NCBI GenBank assembly: GCA_038396585.1
Contig: CP121691.1
Span: forward strand, 2,542,001-2,606,000
DNA: 64,000 nucleotides
DNA from: Vallitaleaceae bacterium 9-2
GTDB taxonomy: Bacteria > Bacillota > Clostridia > Lachnospirales > Vallitaleaceae
Direction of reading: 5' to 3'
Below the pieces are notes generated by a model. That model was given only the letters and a program-made list of their open reading frames with translations. It made no database searches and was not told where the DNA came from. A program made the translations under genes and the position numbers. Shown piece by piece: positions 38,779-48,695 of this stretch (position 1 is its first letter; each line of letters begins with the position of its first letter).

Positions 38779-39000
38779 ACTATGGAATGAGAAGAGTAGA
38801 TATGTTCCGATGATTTATAGAGAGTTGCAGGTGGTGAAATTGCAATAATCCTCGTCATATCGAATGGGCTCATGAAGGTGGTAGGAACGGCGATAAGCTT
38901 AGTAATGACCAACGGGATTCCCGCCCGTTATCCTAGGGAAACGTATGATTGTACGTATTAAGTGGATGCTTTGCATCAATTTAGGTGGTACCGCAGAAGA
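38779..39000 (+). promoter_or_regulatory. T-box leader, probably tryptophan-specific
   Basis: Stem I has the specifier loop between ATGAG (38787-38791) / CTCAT (38869-38873) below and GATATG (38799-38804) / CATATC (38856-38861) above. The 5' side carries the AGTA motif (38795-38798); the 3' side reads GAATGGG (38862-38868). With the usual register the codon after GAA is TGG (Trp, 38865-38867). The T-box proper, AGGTGGTACCGC (38983-38994), forms the antiterminator with UGGU as the acceptor-end bulge. Uncharged tRNA binding would prevent termination. The UGGU bulge would fit an A73 tRNA best, so an ATG (Met) register cannot be excluded. Confidence 0.87.
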
Positions 39001-39006
39001 GTTAAC

Positions 39007-39046
39007 AAGCTTTTGTCCTATTATTATAGGACAGAAGCTTTTTTTA
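39007..39046 (+). terminator. T-box-controlled intrinsic terminator
   Basis: AAGCTTTTGTCCTAT (39007-39021) pairs with ATAGGACAGAAGCTT (39026-39040), with one mismatch, around a 4-base loop, and seven T residues follow. Between it and the lipoprotein gene lie about 110 bp in which I see only the ribosome binding site GGAGGG. Confidence 0.9.
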
Positions 39047-39156
39047 TTCTACAGCCATTTTCTTAACACGAGTAATCTACGAAGCCAAACAAGGCATAGC
39101 TTCTGTATTCATGCACTTGATAAATTAAAAATCACAACCACTATGGAGGGAAAAAC

Positions 39157-40119
39157 ATGAAAAAAACACGTTTAGCACTATTCACATTATTATTATTAGC
39201 CGTATTAGCAACCGGATGCTCTAGTAATTCGATCCCCAAAATAGGCATCTCTCAATATGGCGAGCACGCCTCTCTTGATAATTGTCGCGAAGGATTCATT
39301 CAAGGTTTAGTTGAAGCCGGATTATCCGAAGGTGAAGACTTTACCATCGATTATCAAAATGCTGGATTTGACAATGCCATCAACACACAAATTGCTCAAA
39401 CCTTTGCTTCGAACAATGTTGACTTAATGGTAGGAATCGCAACCCCTTCTGCAACTGCTTTATACGCTGCTACAGAAGGCAAAGATATCCCTGTTGTCTT
39501 TACTGCAATCACCGACCCTGTTCAAGCTAAACTTGATAGCGGTAATGTCACAGGAACCAGTGATAAACTTCCCGTTGGTGCTCAACTCGAACTTATTCGT
39601 CAGATGCAACCTGATGCAAAAACTATCGGTATTATCTACACGACAAGCGAACCCAACTCTATCTCAGCTATCGAAGAGTATCAAGCCAAAGCACCTGAAT
39701 ACGGTTTTACCATTGAAGCTATTGGGGTTACGCAACAATCTGAAGTCACTTTGGCTGCCGATACGTTAATTGCTCATAATGTTGACGCTTTTTCAAATTT
39801 AACGGATAACAATGTTGTGGGCGTACTTCCTGCAATCTTAGATAAAACAACAGCCGCTTCAATTCCTATCTATGGAAGTGAAATCGAGCAAGTCAAAATT
39901 GGCTGCGTGGCTGCAGCAGGTATCGACTATTACCAACTCGGTATTCAAACCGGTGCCATGGCTGCAAAAATCTTAACAAACCAAGCAAAAGCAACAGACC
40001 TTCCCTATGAAACCATACAAGAATATAGTATCTATACAAACACTCAAGCCCTCGAAGAACTTGGCATGGTACTTCCTTCATCTATAGAAGAAAAAGCTGT
40101 TCCTGTACAACTTAACTAG
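39157..40119 (+). CDS. ABC transporter substrate-binding lipoprotein, TrpX-like
   Basis: This 320-residue lipoprotein (lipobox LATGC) belongs to the ABC_sub_bind group: KIGISQYGEHASLDNCREGFIQGL, IATPSATALYAATEGKDIPVVFTAITDP and GIDYYQLGIQTGAMAAKIL are its recurring segments. Members include streptococcal TrpX, and the T-box upstream reads best as Trp, so tryptophan or a precursor is the likely cargo. GGAGGG precedes the ATG. It heads a three-gene importer operon. Confidence 0.88.
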   Translation: MKKTRLALFTLLLLAVLATGCSSNSIPKIGISQYGEHASLDNCREGFIQGLVEAGLSEGEDFTIDYQNAGFDNAINTQIAQTFASNNVDLMVGIATPSATALYAATEGKDIPVVFTAITDPVQAKLDSGNVTGTSDKLPVGAQLELIRQMQPDAKTIGIIYTTSEPNSISAIEEYQAKAPEYGFTIEAIGVTQQSEVTLAADTLIAHNVDAFSNLTDNNVVGVLPAILDKTTAASIPIYGSEIEQVKIGCVAAAGIDYYQLGIQTGAMAAKILTNQAKATDLPYETIQEYSIYTNTQALEELGMVLPSSIEEKAVPVQLN

Positions 40120-40130
40120 GAGATAAAATT

Positions 40131-41036
40131 ATGTTAAATATCATTGACTTAGCAGTAAATACATTAACTCAAGGATTGATATATGCACTCTTATCCTACG
40201 GCGTCTATATCACCTATAAAATACTGGATTTTCCTGATCTAACCGTAGACGGCAGCTTCCCTTTGGGGGCTGCCATTACGGCTGTTTTGCTTACCAATCA
40301 TATCAATCCTTACCTTACCTTGCTCGTCGCCTTACTCTTTGGTGCATTTGCAGGACTTGTAACTGGATTTATTCATGTACGTTTACATATTCGCGATTTA
40401 CTTGCAGGTATCATTACGATGACAGCACTATTTTCCATCAATCTGCAAATCGCAGGTTCCAATCTTATCATTGACCGCAGTGTTGATACGATTTTTACAA
40501 CCGGTGTATTTAACCTTCTTTTTGGCACTGTTCCATTAGTTTATCGCAAGCTTCTGATAACGTTAATCATCGCTTTCGTTTTCAAATTGATTCTTGACTT
40601 ATACTTTAAGACAAAAAGCGGTTTATTACTTCGTGCTGTCGGAGACAATGATGTTATAGTCACTACTTTAGCCAAAGATAAAGGTTCTGTTAAAATCATC
40701 GGTTTAACCATTGCTAATGCTCTTGTGGCTTTATCTGGTGCAATTGTCTGTCAAGAGCAGCGTGCCTTTTCCAGTACCATGGGAACCGGACAAGTTGTTT
40801 TTGGTCTTGCCACTGTTATCATGGGAACCACTGTTTTTAAACGCTTTGGATTTGTTAAAGGAACCACTGCCGTTTTAGTCGGTAGCGTTATCTATAAAGC
40901 TTGTATCCAAGTGGCACTTAGCTTAGGTTTACCTGCAAATCTCCTAAAGCTTATTACCAGCATACTTTTCTTAGCGATATTGGTGTATGGAAATTATCAA
41001 AAAAAACATACAAAAGGAGTGACTTCAAATGCTTGA
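40131..41036 (+). CDS. ABC transporter permease, TrpY-like
   Basis: This 301-residue permease of the branched-chain-amino-acid/ribose type has about eight helices. Typical segments are DFPDLTVDGSFPLGAAITAVL, RDLLAGIITMTALFSINL and VGDNDVIVTTLAKDKGSVKIIGL. It lies 11 bp after the binding protein gene, and its last 8 bases overlap the ATPase gene, so expression is coupled. Confidence 0.9.
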   Translation: MLNIIDLAVNTLTQGLIYALLSYGVYITYKILDFPDLTVDGSFPLGAAITAVLLTNHINPYLTLLVALLFGAFAGLVTGFIHVRLHIRDLLAGIITMTALFSINLQIAGSNLIIDRSVDTIFTTGVFNLLFGTVPLVYRKLLITLIIAFVFKLILDLYFKTKSGLLLRAVGDNDVIVTTLAKDKGSVKIIGLTIANALVALSGAIVCQEQRAFSSTMGTGQVVFGLATVIMGTTVFKRFGFVKGTTAVLVGSVIYKACIQVALSLGLPANLLKLITSILFLAILVYGNYQKKHTKGVTSNA

Positions 41037-41802
41037 GCTAAATAATATAACAAAAATCTATAATCCAGGTCTTATTACAGAAATGTGTCTTTTTGATAAA
41101 TTCAACCTCACCGTTGATGATGGTCAGTTCTTATCTATTGTTGGAAGTAATGGAAGCGGAAAAACCTCTCTCCTTAATATTATCTGTGGAAATATTCCTA
41201 TTGAGGATGGAGATATTCGTATACATGGAAAAAGCATTGTAAAGATGCCTGAATATAAGCGTCATAATCGTATCGGCCGCGTTTATCAAAATCCTGCCAT
41301 GGGCACTTGCCCAAATCTAACAATGCTTGAAAACTTATCCCTAGCAGATCATAAGGGAAAACCTTTTGGCCTAAGTCTTGGTGTGAACAAATCACGTATC
41401 GATTATTATCGTGAACAGTTAGCATCACTTGGTCTTGGTCTAGAAGACAAGATGGATGTTAAGCTTGGAGCTCTTTCCGGTGGTCAGCGTCAAGCTGTCG
41501 CACTCATTATGTCCACATTGACTCCGATTGATTTTTTGATTTTAGATGAACACACTGCCGCTCTTGATCCTAAAACAGCCGAAACGATTATGATCTTAAC
41601 CGACAAAATCGTTCGCGAAAAAAAATTAACCGCTATGATGGTCACACATAATCTACGTTATGCGGCTGAATATGGCAATCGTATTATCATGATGAATCAA
41701 GGCAATATTATCTATGACCGCGCCGGAAAAGATAAAGAGACCATTAAAATCAATGATCTCCTTAATATCTTCAACGAAATAAGCATCGAATGCGGCAACT
41801 AG
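41029..41802 (+). CDS. ABC transporter ATP-binding protein, TrpZ-like
   Basis: This 257-residue ATPase has Walker A VGSNGSGKTS, Q-loop VYQNPAMGTCPNLT, signature LSGGQRQ, Walker B FLILDEHTAALDP and switch His in VTHNLRYA, all intact. It powers the importer. AAAGGAG precedes the ATG inside the end of the permease gene. Its stop is only 11 bp from the stop of the convergent ACT protein gene, with no terminator visible. Confidence 0.93.
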   Translation: MLELNNITKIYNPGLITEMCLFDKFNLTVDDGQFLSIVGSNGSGKTSLLNIICGNIPIEDGDIRIHGKSIVKMPEYKRHNRIGRVYQNPAMGTCPNLTMLENLSLADHKGKPFGLSLGVNKSRIDYYREQLASLGLGLEDKMDVKLGALSGGQRQAVALIMSTLTPIDFLILDEHTAALDPKTAETIMILTDKIVREKKLTAMMVTHNLRYAAEYGNRIIMMNQGNIIYDRAGKDKETIKINDLLNIFNEISIECGN

Positions 41803-41813
41803 TCTTTGGTATC

Positions 41814-42245
41814 TTATTGACAGTTATGATAGACTTCCTTTGCTTCAAGAATATCAATATTCTCTTTTTTTAATGTATCAATAGCTTTTTGACAATCTGA
41901 CACTTTCATAATGACGGATGCATGATTGCCTGCTACATAAGCATACATGTATTCTACATCCACACCACTTTGTGATAAAGCGGCAATTGCATCATGAAGT
42001 GTTCCCGGACGATGTTCCACTTTTAGGCAGATAACATTGGTCAAGCTTACCGAAAAACCCTCTTGTTTTAATAATTCAACGGCTTTTTCTCCGTCACTGA
42101 CAATTAATCGCAACAAGCCATATTCAGAAGTATCTGCGATAGACAAAGCCGATATATTAATCCCGTTGTCGCCAAGCACTTTGGTCGCTTCACTTAAACG
42201 TCCCGATTTATTTTCTAAAAAAATGGTTAATTGTTTTATAATCAT
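41814..42245 (-). CDS. Tandem ACT-domain protein
   Basis: This 143-residue protein consists of two ACT-like modules ([30 protein letters not shown] and [25 protein letters not shown]), here described by their start and Gly-Arg/Pro-Gly turns. ACT pairs bind amino acids, often aromatic or branched ones. Such proteins regularly accompany phenylacetate-CoA ligase genes in Clostridia and may sense the substrate amino acid. It overlaps the upstream ligase gene by 4 bp (ATGA). Confidence 0.88.
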   Translation of the reverse strand: MIIKQLTIFLENKSGRLSEATKVLGDNGINISALSIADTSEYGLLRLIVSDGEKAVELLKQEGFSVSLTNVICLKVEHRPGTLHDAIAALSQSGVDVEYMYAYVAGNHASVIMKVSDCQKAIDTLKKENIDILEAKEVYHNCQ

Positions 42246-43558
42246 CCTTCAACCTCCTCATATAAATGGCGTTTATCAATAACACGTTTTGCTTTCCCTT
42301 CACTTCGCCGGAGCGTCTTTGGCTCAACCAAAGTTACTTTTACAGAAATACTCAAGGTTGAATCCAAGGCGCTTTTTATTTTTCCTTTAAGCTGCTCAAG
42401 TTTTCGAATCTCATCTGAAAAGACTTTGTCATCAACTTCGACCTGTACTTCAAGGGTATCTAAGTTATTCTCCCGATCAACAATGAGAAGGTAATGCGGT
42501 TTGGTTTCATTAAGCTCAAGTAAAACCGATTCGATCTGTGACGGAAAAACATTGATTCCCCGTATAATCATCATATCATCGCTTCGCCCTGTACATTTTT
42601 TCATTCGCACAAGGGTGCGTCCACAAGCACAAGGACTATAATCAAGGGTTGTCAAATCTCTCGTACGATAGCGTAAAAGTGGTAATGCCTCCTTGGTTAC
42701 TGTTGTGAACACCAACTCCCCTTCTTCACCTGCGTCAAGTGTCTCTAAGGTTCTTGGGTCTATAATCTCAGGAATAAAGTGATCTTCGAAAATATGCAGG
42801 CCCTTTTGCTCCTGACATTCAATCGATACACCCGGTCCAATAATTTCTGATAGTCCATAGATATCAATCGCTTTAATATCTAGGCGCTTTTCTATCTCTT
42901 CACGCATGCCTTCCGTCCAAGGTTCTGCACCAAAAATACCTATTTTTAATGGTAGAGATTTTGGATCAATATTCATCTCTTCCAACGTCTCTGCAAGATA
43001 TAAGGCATAAGATGGTGTCAACGCCATAGCTGTTGTTCCCATATCTTGTAAAAGTTGCACCTGCTTCTTCGTATTGCCCGCCGAAATAGGAACCACGGTT
43101 GCTCCAATACGCTCTGCACCGTAATGAACACCTAATCCTCCTGTAAACAATCCATATCCATAGGCGTTTTGTATCATATCATGCCGCTTAACTCCGGCTG
43201 CTGTTAGGGACCTTGCAACGACTTCGGAAAATAGCGCTATATCTTTTCGAGTATATCCCACAACTGTGGGTTTGCCTGTCGTTCCTGAGGATGCATGCAG
43301 GCGAACCACATCTTCCATTGGGGAAGCAAAAAGTCCGAAGGGATAATTGTCGCGAAGGTCATCTTTTGTTGTAAAGGGCAGTTTATTTAAATCTTTGATA
43401 CCCGTGATATCTCCTGGTTCTATCCCCATCGTTTGCATTTTTTTACGATAAAACGGTACGTTATAATATACCCGTTCCACCATTTCGATGAGCCGTTCAT
43501 CTTGGAGTCGGGTTCTATCTTGTCTTGACATGCATTCATGATGTTCATTCCAAATCAT
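42242..43558 (-). CDS. Phenylacetate-CoA ligase family (copy 2)
   Basis: This 438-residue acyl-adenylate enzyme has the P-loop [16 protein letters not shown], the adenylate motif [12 protein letters not shown], a RYRTRDL segment and a C-terminal lid with [16 protein letters not shown]. It activates aryl-acetates to aryl-acetyl-CoA, or works in reverse to recover energy from aryl-acetyl-CoA made by the oxidoreductase encoded next to it. It overlaps iorB by 4 bp. It is clearly related to the other ligase at 45859-47187 but divergent in sequence. Confidence 0.92.
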   Translation of the reverse strand: MIWNEHHECMSRQDRTRLQDERLIEMVERVYYNVPFYRKKMQTMGIEPGDITGIKDLNKLPFTTKDDLRDNYPFGLFASPMEDVVRLHASSGTTGKPTVVGYTRKDIALFSEVVARSLTAAGVKRHDMIQNAYGYGLFTGGLGVHYGAERIGATVVPISAGNTKKQVQLLQDMGTTAMALTPSYALYLAETLEEMNIDPKSLPLKIGIFGAEPWTEGMREEIEKRLDIKAIDIYGLSEIIGPGVSIECQEQKGLHIFEDHFIPEIIDPRTLETLDAGEEGELVFTTVTKEALPLLRYRTRDLTTLDYSPCACGRTLVRMKKCTGRSDDMMIIRGINVFPSQIESVLLELNETKPHYLLIVDRENNLDTLEVQVEVDDKVFSDEIRKLEQLKGKIKSALDSTLSISVKVTLVEPKTLRRSEGKAKRVIDKRHLYEEVEG

Positions 43559-44148
43559 GGCGTCACCTCGTTTCGAATAAGTCCATATCCTCGCTCAAAG
43601 GCTTTTTGATTGATATCAATGGTCTTTTGAGGAACCGTACATGCAATCACTTCCAGCCATTTTTCTGGATCAATATCCATCTTGGCAGCTAAAACTCCCA
43701 CCAGCACCATATTCATGGTACGACTATTGCCTAACTCCCTTGCCTCGTTTAGTGCATCAACCGGATAAAAGTTTTTGACTTCTTCACAAAGCACATCCAA
43801 GATATTCTCCGGATAGATTGCCTGACCAATGGTTACCGGCATCGGGTTAATCTGTTGCATATTCACTAATAAGATTCCGTCCGGTCGCAGAAAGTGCTTC
43901 CAGCGTAAAGCTTCCATTTTTTCAAAAGCAAGGATAATATCTGCTTCACCGACTTCTACTAATGGCGAATAGACTTTTTGTCCATAACGCACATGGGTCA
44001 CAACAGAACCACCGCGTTGACTCATTCCATGAACTTCGGATAACTTTACGTCATGGCCTTGATTTACCGCTAAATTACCCAACACCCGGCTAGTCAAGAG
44101 CGTCCCTTGTCCACCAACACCCACAATTAATATATTTCGAGTTCTCAT
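43555..44148 (-). CDS. iorB: Indolepyruvate oxidoreductase subunit beta
   Basis: This 197-residue subunit has the gamma-type fold: [37 protein letters not shown] and the [17 protein letters not shown] stretch. With IorA it oxidatively decarboxylates indolepyruvate, phenylpyruvate or hydroxyphenylpyruvate to the aryl-acetyl-CoA and reduces ferredoxin (EC 1.2.7.8). 4-bp overlaps on both sides show tight coupling. Confidence 0.95.
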   Translation of the reverse strand: MRTRNILIVGVGGQGTLLTSRVLGNLAVNQGHDVKLSEVHGMSQRGGSVVTHVRYGQKVYSPLVEVGEADIILAFEKMEALRWKHFLRPDGILLVNMQQINPMPVTIGQAIYPENILDVLCEEVKNFYPVDALNEARELGNSRTMNMVLVGVLAAKMDIDPEKWLEVIACTVPQKTIDINQKAFERGYGLIRNEVTP

Positions 44149-45884
44149 AATAGAAAATCCTCCTTTTTCTTAATTGCATTGACACGGCATAGCTCAAGAC
44201 ATAATCCGCAATCTGCACATAGATTATCATTAATTACTATATCACCATTCACTTTTGATATTGCCGGACATCCCATCTCGAGACAAAGTTCACATTGGAT
44301 ACAACTCATCGGGTCAACAATGTAGGCCACTCGTGGTCTTTTTTTATCCAATAGCTCACAAGGACGACTTGCAATAATAACGGAAAGGCAATCCGCTTGT
44401 GTTTGTTCATATAGAACCTTTTCCACGTCTTCTTGTTCGAATGGATCAACCACACATACATTCTTAACGCCTATTGCTTTGCATAACTCGACCAAGTTAA
44501 GAACCGGAGCTTTATTCCCCTTAAGTGTCTTTCCTGTCGTTGGATTATCTTGGTGTCCCGTCATTCCTGTTGTTGAATTATCCAAGATTAATACTGTTGC
44601 ACTACTATTGTTATACACCATATCCACAAGACCTGTAATTCCTGAGTGTACAAATGTTGAATCCCCAATAATTGCAATCCAATTTTTTATAAAGTCTTTA
44701 CCCCTGGCTTTTTCTATCCCCAAAAGCATGGATACACTGGCACCCATATCTACACATGTGTCAATGCCGTTTAACGGCGCTAACGCGCCTAAGGTATAAC
44801 ATCCAATATCCCCTGTTGCATGAAGACCAAGGGAATTCATTGCATGATAAATCCCGCGATGAGGACATCCAGGACACATAACCGGAGGTCTGCCGGGAAG
44901 TTGCTTGGGGATATCTCGTTGAAGTGTCTCTCCTAATAATTGTTCCCTTAAAAGATTGGCACTATACTCTCCCTGAAGGGTCAACAACTCTTTTCCCATA
45001 ACTTGTATCCCCCAGGATTTAATCGTATCTTCTATTATAGGTTCTAGCTCTTCGATAACATATAGCCTGTCTACACTTGAGGCAAACGATTCAATACGTC
45101 TTCTAGGCAGTGGATGCACCATTCCCAGTTTTAGCACCGATGCCTTTGGGTAGGTTTCTTTGACATACTGGTATGCAAGACCACTAGTAATAATCCCTGT
45201 CGAGGTATCCTCCATAACGACACGATTAATGTCAAATGCATTGGCATCCGACGCAATGGTCTCCATGCGCTCTTGAACAACCAAATGACGTAATCTGGCC
45301 ATTCCAGGCATCATTACATATTTTTTTACATCTTTTGTATATGGCTTGAGCAAACGTTCTTGACGCTCTTGAAGTTCAACCACACTTTGACTATGAGAAA
45401 TACGTGTTGTTAAACGTACAAACACAGGTGTATCATAAGTTTCACTTATTTCAAAGGCTAATTTTACAAATGCCTTTGCTTCTTGACTATCTGATGGTTC
45501 TAGCATGGGCACATGGGCAGACTTCGCATAATAGCGACTATCTTGTTCATTTTGTGAGCTGTGCATGCCTGGATCATCCGCAACCATAATCACCAGTCCT
45601 GCATTAATACCCGTATAAGCTGATGTGAACAATGGGTCTGCTGCCACATTAACACCGACATGCTTCATGGAGACAAGGGTTCGACTCCCTGCTATTGCAG
45701 CACCTAACCCCACCTCAAGCGCTACCTTTTCATTTGCAGACCACTGCGCATAGATTTCATCATACATTGCTATAAACTCAGTAATTTCTGTACTGGGTGT
45801 TCCGGGATATGCCACAGCCACACGCACACCTGCTTCATATGCTCCTCGTGCAACCGCTTCATTGCCTAACATAATTTGTTTCAT
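44145..45884 (-). CDS. iorA: Indolepyruvate:ferredoxin oxidoreductase subunit alpha
   Basis: This 579-residue subunit has the pyrimidine domain (AYPGTPSTEITEF), the TPP-binding half (CPGCPHRGIYHAMN, GDIGCYTLG, IGDSTFVHSG) and two C-terminal [4Fe-4S] motifs (CIQCELCLEMGCP and CADCGLCLELCR). It oxidises aryl-pyruvates from aromatic amino acid transamination. It overlaps the preceding ligase gene by 26 bp. The cluster lacks the aminotransferase. Confidence 0.96.
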   Translation of the reverse strand: MKQIMLGNEAVARGAYEAGVRVAVAYPGTPSTEITEFIAMYDEIYAQWSANEKVALEVGLGAAIAGSRTLVSMKHVGVNVAADPLFTSAYTGINAGLVIMVADDPGMHSSQNEQDSRYYAKSAHVPMLEPSDSQEAKAFVKLAFEISETYDTPVFVRLTTRISHSQSVVELQERQERLLKPYTKDVKKYVMMPGMARLRHLVVQERMETIASDANAFDINRVVMEDTSTGIITSGLAYQYVKETYPKASVLKLGMVHPLPRRRIESFASSVDRLYVIEELEPIIEDTIKSWGIQVMGKELLTLQGEYSANLLREQLLGETLQRDIPKQLPGRPPVMCPGCPHRGIYHAMNSLGLHATGDIGCYTLGALAPLNGIDTCVDMGASVSMLLGIEKARGKDFIKNWIAIIGDSTFVHSGITGLVDMVYNNSSATVLILDNSTTGMTGHQDNPTTGKTLKGNKAPVLNLVELCKAIGVKNVCVVDPFEQEDVEKVLYEQTQADCLSVIIASRPCELLDKKRPRVAYIVDPMSCIQCELCLEMGCPAISKVNGDIVINDNLCADCGLCLELCRVNAIKKKEDFLL

Positions 45885-47187
45885 GATTTTCCTCCTGAAT
45901 CTTTCTTAAGTCTTTAATACGTTTAGCCTTTCCTTCAAACCGTTGGAGGGTTTTAGGACTAACTAAAGAAACTATAGCCTGTAAATTTAACATGGTTCGT
46001 AAACGATGCTTAATTTCTTTTTCTAGGTTTTGAAGATATTGATATGAGTCTAAATTCATATCTGTTTTCAATTCGATTTTTATTTCAAGTGTGTCTAGGT
46101 GCCCTTCTTTCCTAAGAAGAATCTCATAATGGGGTGCCAGTTCGTCAAACTCGCCCATGACTTCTTCTATTTGCGTTGGAAAAACATTGACTCCACGAAT
46201 AATCAGCATATCATCACTGCGTCCCGATATTTTTTCCATTCGCTTTGTGGTTCGACCACAGGCACAAGGTTCTTTTATTAAACGGGTTAAATCTTTTGTT
46301 CTATAGCGAATTAATGGTAGCGCTTCTTTATCCAGGGTCGTTATGACCAGTTCCCCTATTTGACCATCCTCAAGAACTTCTTGTGTCACCGGGTCAATAA
46401 TTTCAGCTAGAAAATAATCTTCATTAATATGCATCCCCATCTTATGCACACACTCTCCACTAACGCCTGGACCGATCAATTCACTCATCCCATAATTTTC
46501 TGTTGCCAGAATCCCCCACACATCTTCAAGCTCTTTTCGTACCGATTCTGATGAGCCTTCTCCTCCAAAAAGTCCAATTCTTAACTGTAAATCTTTTTTG
46601 GGATCAATGCCCATATTTTTAGCAACCTCACCCATATGTAAGGCATACGATGGTGTGGAAACTAGAATTGTCGTTCCAAGATCTTGCATCATCATCAACT
46701 GCTTTTTCGTATTTCCTGAAGAGATGGGTATAATAGTTGCACCTAGCTTTTCTAACCCATAGTGTAACCCAAAAGCTCCTGTAAATAATCCATAGCCAAA
46801 AGCTATTTGAACAACATCCTCTTGAGTTGCACCTGCCATTACTGCTAACCGCTTTACCGCTTCGCTCCACATGTCCAGATCATGTTGTGTGTAACCTACG
46901 ACGGTTGGCTTTCCTGTTGTTCCTGAGGATGCATGCAAGCGTACAATCTGGTCCTTTGCAACTGCAAAAAGCCCAAAAGGATAGTTAATACGTAAGTCTT
47001 CTTTATTGGAAAATGGTAATTTGGCTATATCTGACAAATGCTTGATCGCTTCCGGTGTAACCTGTGCTTGTTCCATAAGTCCACGATAATAAGGTACATG
47101 ATCATATACCCGTTGCACCGTTTGCTTTAATCGCATCAGTTGAATATGTTCCATATCCTTTTTTTCAAGATATTCTATCGTATGCAT
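45859..47187 (-). CDS. Phenylacetate-CoA ligase family (copy 1)
   Basis: This 442-residue enzyme has P-loop [41 protein letters not shown], a CACGRTTKRM metal-binding-like stretch and GRSDDMLIIRGVNVFP. It acts on aryl-acetate/CoA/ATP. It is the second gene of the cluster, 18 bp after the symporter, and its 3' end overlaps iorA by 26 bp. The presence of a second related ligase after iorB suggests different aryl specificities (indole, phenyl, hydroxyphenyl). Confidence 0.93.
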   Translation of the reverse strand: MHTIEYLEKKDMEHIQLMRLKQTVQRVYDHVPYYRGLMEQAQVTPEAIKHLSDIAKLPFSNKEDLRINYPFGLFAVAKDQIVRLHASSGTTGKPTVVGYTQHDLDMWSEAVKRLAVMAGATQEDVVQIAFGYGLFTGAFGLHYGLEKLGATIIPISSGNTKKQLMMMQDLGTTILVSTPSYALHMGEVAKNMGIDPKKDLQLRIGLFGGEGSSESVRKELEDVWGILATENYGMSELIGPGVSGECVHKMGMHINEDYFLAEIIDPVTQEVLEDGQIGELVITTLDKEALPLIRYRTKDLTRLIKEPCACGRTTKRMEKISGRSDDMLIIRGVNVFPTQIEEVMGEFDELAPHYEILLRKEGHLDTLEIKIELKTDMNLDSYQYLQNLEKEIKHRLRTMLNLQAIVSLVSPKTLQRFEGKAKRIKDLRKIQEENHETNYVRQ

Positions 47188-47205
47188 TGTTCTTCTCCTT
47201 TATTT

Positions 47206-48672
47206 TTATTTGGTTGCGTAGATGTAATTCAAATATCCTTTTTCATGGGGCCGCGTCACAAGACTAACAATACTCATTGGTATAAACGGTAGAACAACCG
47301 ATAACGCTCCGACAATCGGAATATATGGACTGGATACGCCTCCTTCCAGCAACAAAACACCTGTAATCGTGATTATTAACGCCGTAATCATTCCGGCATA
47401 AGCACCGATGAGATTTGCTTTTTTCCAATATAGTCCAAGAATATAGGGTGCCAACAAACATCCAGACACTGTTCCCCAAGATAATGCCGCCAAATTCATT
47501 ATAGAACTTTCACTCTTAGCCAATAAAAAAGAACCCACAACAAAGACAACAAACATACAACGAAGTATTAACATGTTTTGCTTTGGTTGTATCCCGGGTT
47601 TAATTGTCTTGACAAGGTCAACGGCAACTGCAGAACTGGCGGCGATAACTACTGAGGCTAATGTCGACATGGATGCTGATAGGACTAAGACCAACAATAC
47701 AGCACTCACAGCCAAAGGCAGTGTTTTCTCCATAACCATAGGTATCACTTGATCATAGCTTTCAGGTTTGACATTACTAAGCACAAGGCGGCTCACTGCC
47801 CCTGTTAAGTAGGCGCTAGTTGTAATTAAAGCGGCAAATCCTGTCGAAACAACTGCAGCCGTTTTAATCGACCGTTCATTTTTTATGGTATAAAATTTGT
47901 GAACCATTTGAGGTAAGCCCCACGACCCTAGGCTCGTTAAAATAACTAAAGACACTATGAGGGCCAATCCCGGTGGTCCAACAGGGCTCACCAGTTGCTT
48001 ACCTACTTGTGGTATAGCTTCTAGACGACGATAGACGCCTAAAAGTCCACCAACAGCTTCTGATGTCATTACATAAAACACTAACAAAACAGCGCCAACA
48101 ATCATAATGCATCCTTGTATAAAATCTGCAATCGACGTTGCCATAAACCCACCGACAAATAAATAAAATGCTGTCACACACACCATAATCAGATATACAA
48201 TATCCATAGGTATACCAAAAATATTTTCAAATAAAAACCCAAGCCCTTTATAGACTCCTGCCGCATACGGCAATAAAAAAATAAAAATAATCAATGCAGA
48301 AAACACCTTTATGCCAAGGCTCTCATAACGTATCCCTAAAAATTCCGGCATTGTTGATGCTTTTAAGCGTTGCGTCATTTCTCGTGTTTTTTTTCCCAGA
48401 ATTTTCCAGGCCAGTAATGTCCCAACAACGGTGTTACCTAGTGCAATCCAGAGAACAGATAAACCAAATCCCCATCCCAACTTTCCTGCATAGCCTATGA
48501 AAATAACCGATGAAAAATAAGCTGTTCCATAAGAAAATGCCGACATCCAGGGCGGAATTGATCGCCCGCCTAATAAATAGCCTTCTTCATCCACTAGTTT
48601 TTTGCGACTGAAAAAACTCACCGTTAAAATCATAACAATATATAGGATAATGCTGATTACATATACCTTCAT
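47206..48672 (-). CDS. Sodium:solute symporter (SSS family)
   Basis: This 488-residue protein has about 13 helices. SSF signatures are YGTAYFSSVIFIGYAGKLGWGF (in two pieces), TMPEFLGIRYES and SASMSTLASVVIAASSAVAVD, the last holding Na+-site Ser/Thr residues. It leads the ior/ligase operon, so its substrate is probably an aromatic amino acid or aryl acid; this is inference from context. A promoter and a short palindrome lie upstream. Confidence 0.92.
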   Translation of the reverse strand: MKVYVISIILYIVMILTVSFFSRKKLVDEEGYLLGGRSIPPWMSAFSYGTAYFSSVIFIGYAGKLGWGFGLSVLWIALGNTVVGTLLAWKILGKKTREMTQRLKASTMPEFLGIRYESLGIKVFSALIIFIFLLPYAAGVYKGLGFLFENIFGIPMDIVYLIMVCVTAFYLFVGGFMATSIADFIQGCIMIVGAVLLVFYVMTSEAVGGLLGVYRRLEAIPQVGKQLVSPVGPPGLALIVSLVILTSLGSWGLPQMVHKFYTIKNERSIKTAAVVSTGFAALITTSAYLTGAVSRLVLSNVKPESYDQVIPMVMEKTLPLAVSAVLLVLVLSASMSTLASVVIAASSAVAVDLVKTIKPGIQPKQNMLILRCMFVVFVVGSFLLAKSESSIMNLAALSWGTVSGCLLAPYILGLYWKKANLIGAYAGMITALIITITGVLLLEGGVSSPYIPIVGALSVVLPFIPMSIVSLVTRPHEKGYLNYIYATK

Positions 48673-48695
48673 TCTTTCCTCCTATGTTTTTCAAG

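Noticed and set aside
38862-38868. Asn (AAT) or Gly (GGG) as T-box codon
   Set aside because: These registers do not follow the conserved GAA and do not fit the downstream importer; Trp is preferred and Met kept as the alternative.
38945-39160. Short open frame inside the T-box leader
   Set aside because: It covers the antiterminator, terminator and leader, all of which are explained by the RNA structure; it lacks a ribosome binding site.
41803-41813. Terminator between the importer ATPase and ACT genes
   Set aside because: Only 11 bp are available and I see no stem with a T-run on either strand.
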